DNA of 64,000 bases, taken from assembly GCA_965247375.1 (NCBI GenBank), contig CBDFHU010000072.1, positions 121,232 through 185,231 of the forward strand. Reading direction: 5' to 3'. The translations under genes and the position numbers were made by a program. Source of the stretch: Arsenicibacter sp965247375. Its GTDB lineage: Bacteria > Bacteroidota > Bacteroidia > Cytophagales > Spirosomataceae. Under the pieces are notes generated by a model that saw only the letters and a program-made list of their open reading frames with translations, did not search any database and had not been told where the DNA came from. Every line of letters begins with the position of its first letter. Position 1 is the first letter of the stretch. Positions 63,010 to 64,000 of this stretch are shown here, in pieces.

Positions 63010-64000
63010 CTACCTCACTAAAACGGCAATCACCTGCCGGTTGCTTTCTTCGGTAAGCACCAGCCAGTACAGCCCGGAACTCAGTGGCTGGTCAGGAATC
63101 CATTGTCCTTGCTGCAAAACTGTCTGTTGCCACTGACCGGCGACCGGCAGACCGGCCGCATTCAGGAGAACGACAGCCGGCCGGACGGCCTGCTGCAACA
63201 TGATTAAAATGCCGTTCGGACTCGCCGGATTAGGGGCAACAACTGCTGACGGACGGTCTGTTTTTATCGTAACATAAACCGGCTTCATGGCATACTGCCG
63301 GCCGTCGCTGTCGACTTGCAGCAGCTGGTAATAACTTCCTCCCTCCAGTGGCTGATTATCACGAAAGGTATATGATCGGCGGGTTTGTGAATTTCCGGCT
63401 GCTGATTGCCCGTGTATGGTTTCGTAGACCTGACCATCCCGGCTGCGCCGCACAACAAAGCGGCTGGCTTTATCTTCCTGAGCAGTTGCCCATTCGGTTT
63501 GCACCCCGTTACCTTCCGGTTGTGCGCGGAAATAAAGCAGCGTTACCGGTGTCGGTGTCTGCGTCACCGTACCACTCACCACGATATTATCCAACCGTAG
63601 CGTACCGCCCTGCGAAATCAGTTTACAGGCATAAATCCGGAAGCTGATGGAACCGGATACATTGGCGTAGCCCAATCCGATATTGGCTTGCTGATACCCA
63701 TCTGTGACGGAAAAGGCCCCGATATCGGCGGAAAAGCCATCGGTACCGGCACGCACATAAACCTCCTGCGGCCCGGCGTTTGACCGGTTATAGAAAAAAG
63801 AGAACCCCGTCAGGGTCATTTTTTCGCCATTGAGCGGCTGAAGCGTAATCTGGACGAATTCGCTGTAATTACAGGTCGAGACCGACCAGTTCTGGATATT
63901 TCCGGCCTGCCCCGACTGCCCTGGCGCATAGGGTGAAATGCCGGATAAATTGACGCCTGTTAAATTAGCGCCGTTGCCCTGAACGTTTGGGCTCGACGAT
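63010..64000 (-). CDS. Secreted protein with C-terminal T9SS-like sorting domain (partial, runs off the window)
   Basis: The frame is open from the stop at 63010 to the right edge of the window, so the start is missing. It reads from the edge SSSPNVQGNGANLTGVNLSG, then SCNYSEFVQ-like beta sequence, a jelly-roll-like region (TGFSFFYNRSNAGPQEVYVR) and a link (TLRLDNIVVSGTVTQTPTPV). Next is a fibronectin-like stretch typical of T9SS cargo (VTLLYFRAQPEGNGVQTEWA; SRFVVRRSRDGQVYETI) and the final 80 residues (VVAPNPASPNGILIMLQQAV to the end), a T9SS type A-like sorting domain. An internal ATG at 63819 is not a real start. It is probably an extracellular hydrolase or adhesin whose catalytic part lies outside the window. 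Confidence 0.85.
   Translation of the reverse strand, partial: SSSPNVQGNGANLTGVNLSGISPYAPGQSGQAGNIQNWSVSTCNYSEFVQITLQPLNGEKMTLTGFSFFYNRSNAGPQEVYVRAGTDGFSADIGAFSVTDGYQQANIGLGYANVSGSISFRIYACKLISQGGTLRLDNIVVSGTVTQTPTPVTLLYFRAQPEGNGVQTEWATAQEDKASRFVVRRSRDGQVYETIHGQSAAGNSQTRRSYTFRDNQPLEGGSYYQLLQVDSDGRQYAMKPVYVTIKTDRPSAVVAPNPASPNGILIMLQQAVRPAVVLLNAAGLPVAGQWQQTVLQQGQWIPDQPLSSGLYWLVLTEESNRQVIAVLVR

Noticed and set aside
63010..63819. Complete gene starting at ATG 63819
   Set aside because: The frame stays open to the window edge with sequence that continues a secreted beta-rich protein, so this ATG is internal.
1..64000. tRNA, rRNA, CRISPR or prophage
   Set aside because: No clover-leaf-like sequence, ribosomal RNA segment, regular short repeats with spacers, integrase, terminase or transposase was recognised.

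Overview
The window looks like chromosomal DNA of a Bacteroidota bacterium of the order Cytophagales, probably close to Spirosoma and relatives; the genus is an inference. Five exported proteins end in type IX secretion (T9SS)-style C-terminal sorting domains. A BlaI/BlaR1 pair has its BlaR1 fused to a TonB domain. Start codons mostly lack Shine-Dalgarno sequences, one promoter fits the Bacteroidota TTTG/TAnnTTTG pattern, and gene families such as DUF4350/DUF4129/MoxR, DUF1800/DUF1501 and MurB are arranged as usual for this group. No tRNA, rRNA, CRISPR array, transposase or phage structural gene was seen.

Layout. 1-1.5 kb: the end of glyA, tatC and a small unknown gene. 1.5-10.1 kb: a long minus-strand run holding the MoxR locus (SpoIIM-like, membrane protein, DUF4129, DUF4350, MoxR ATPase, DUF58), followed by a HepT/MntA toxin-antitoxin pair and an M20 peptidase; a divergent RDD protein starts at 10.35 kb. 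11-17 kb: an M20D amidohydrolase, a histidine phosphatase, a small exported protein and a large M4 metalloprotease. 16.8-20 kb: BlaI repressor, BlaR1-TonB-plug fusion and a shortened TonB paralogue, preceded by a clear double operator. 20-27 kb: membrane protein, S41 protease, DnaQ-like exonuclease, Gfo/Idh/MocA oxidoreductase, gmd, SPOR lipoprotein, murB. 27-45 kb: a surface/secretome region with a giant 2593-residue repeat protein, a thioredoxin-like protein, a three-repeat secreted protein and two neighbouring subtilisin-like proteases, one with its catalytic Asp replaced by Glu. 45-48 kb: a plasmid-like ParA, its overlapping partner and an XRE/ScfR-type regulator. 48-51 kb: DUF1800 and DUF1501 (the latter with a Tat signal). 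51-55 kb: GNAT, aldehyde dehydrogenase, coiled-coil lipoprotein, redoxin. 55-61.4 kb: TetR repressor plus a TolC/adaptor/RND efflux operon with matching operators, in which tolC carries a frameshift in an A6 run. 61.4-64 kb: an M48 lipoprotein protease and the end of another T9SS cargo.

Intergenic spaces carry at least six different families of small inverted repeats (GAAAGAG type, TCATTCCG type, CCACGAAGG type, GTAGAGACGC type, GTGGTGGCACGACT type, CACAGAG type). The most noteworthy points are the 213-227-residue Cys-anchored repeat array of the giant protein, a 97-residue module shared between it and the nearby three-repeat protein, the tandem BlaI operator dyads exactly 20 bp apart, the TetR operator pair, the Asp-to-Glu subtilase and the frameshifted tolC. 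I did not find a convincing wholly new multi-gene system.
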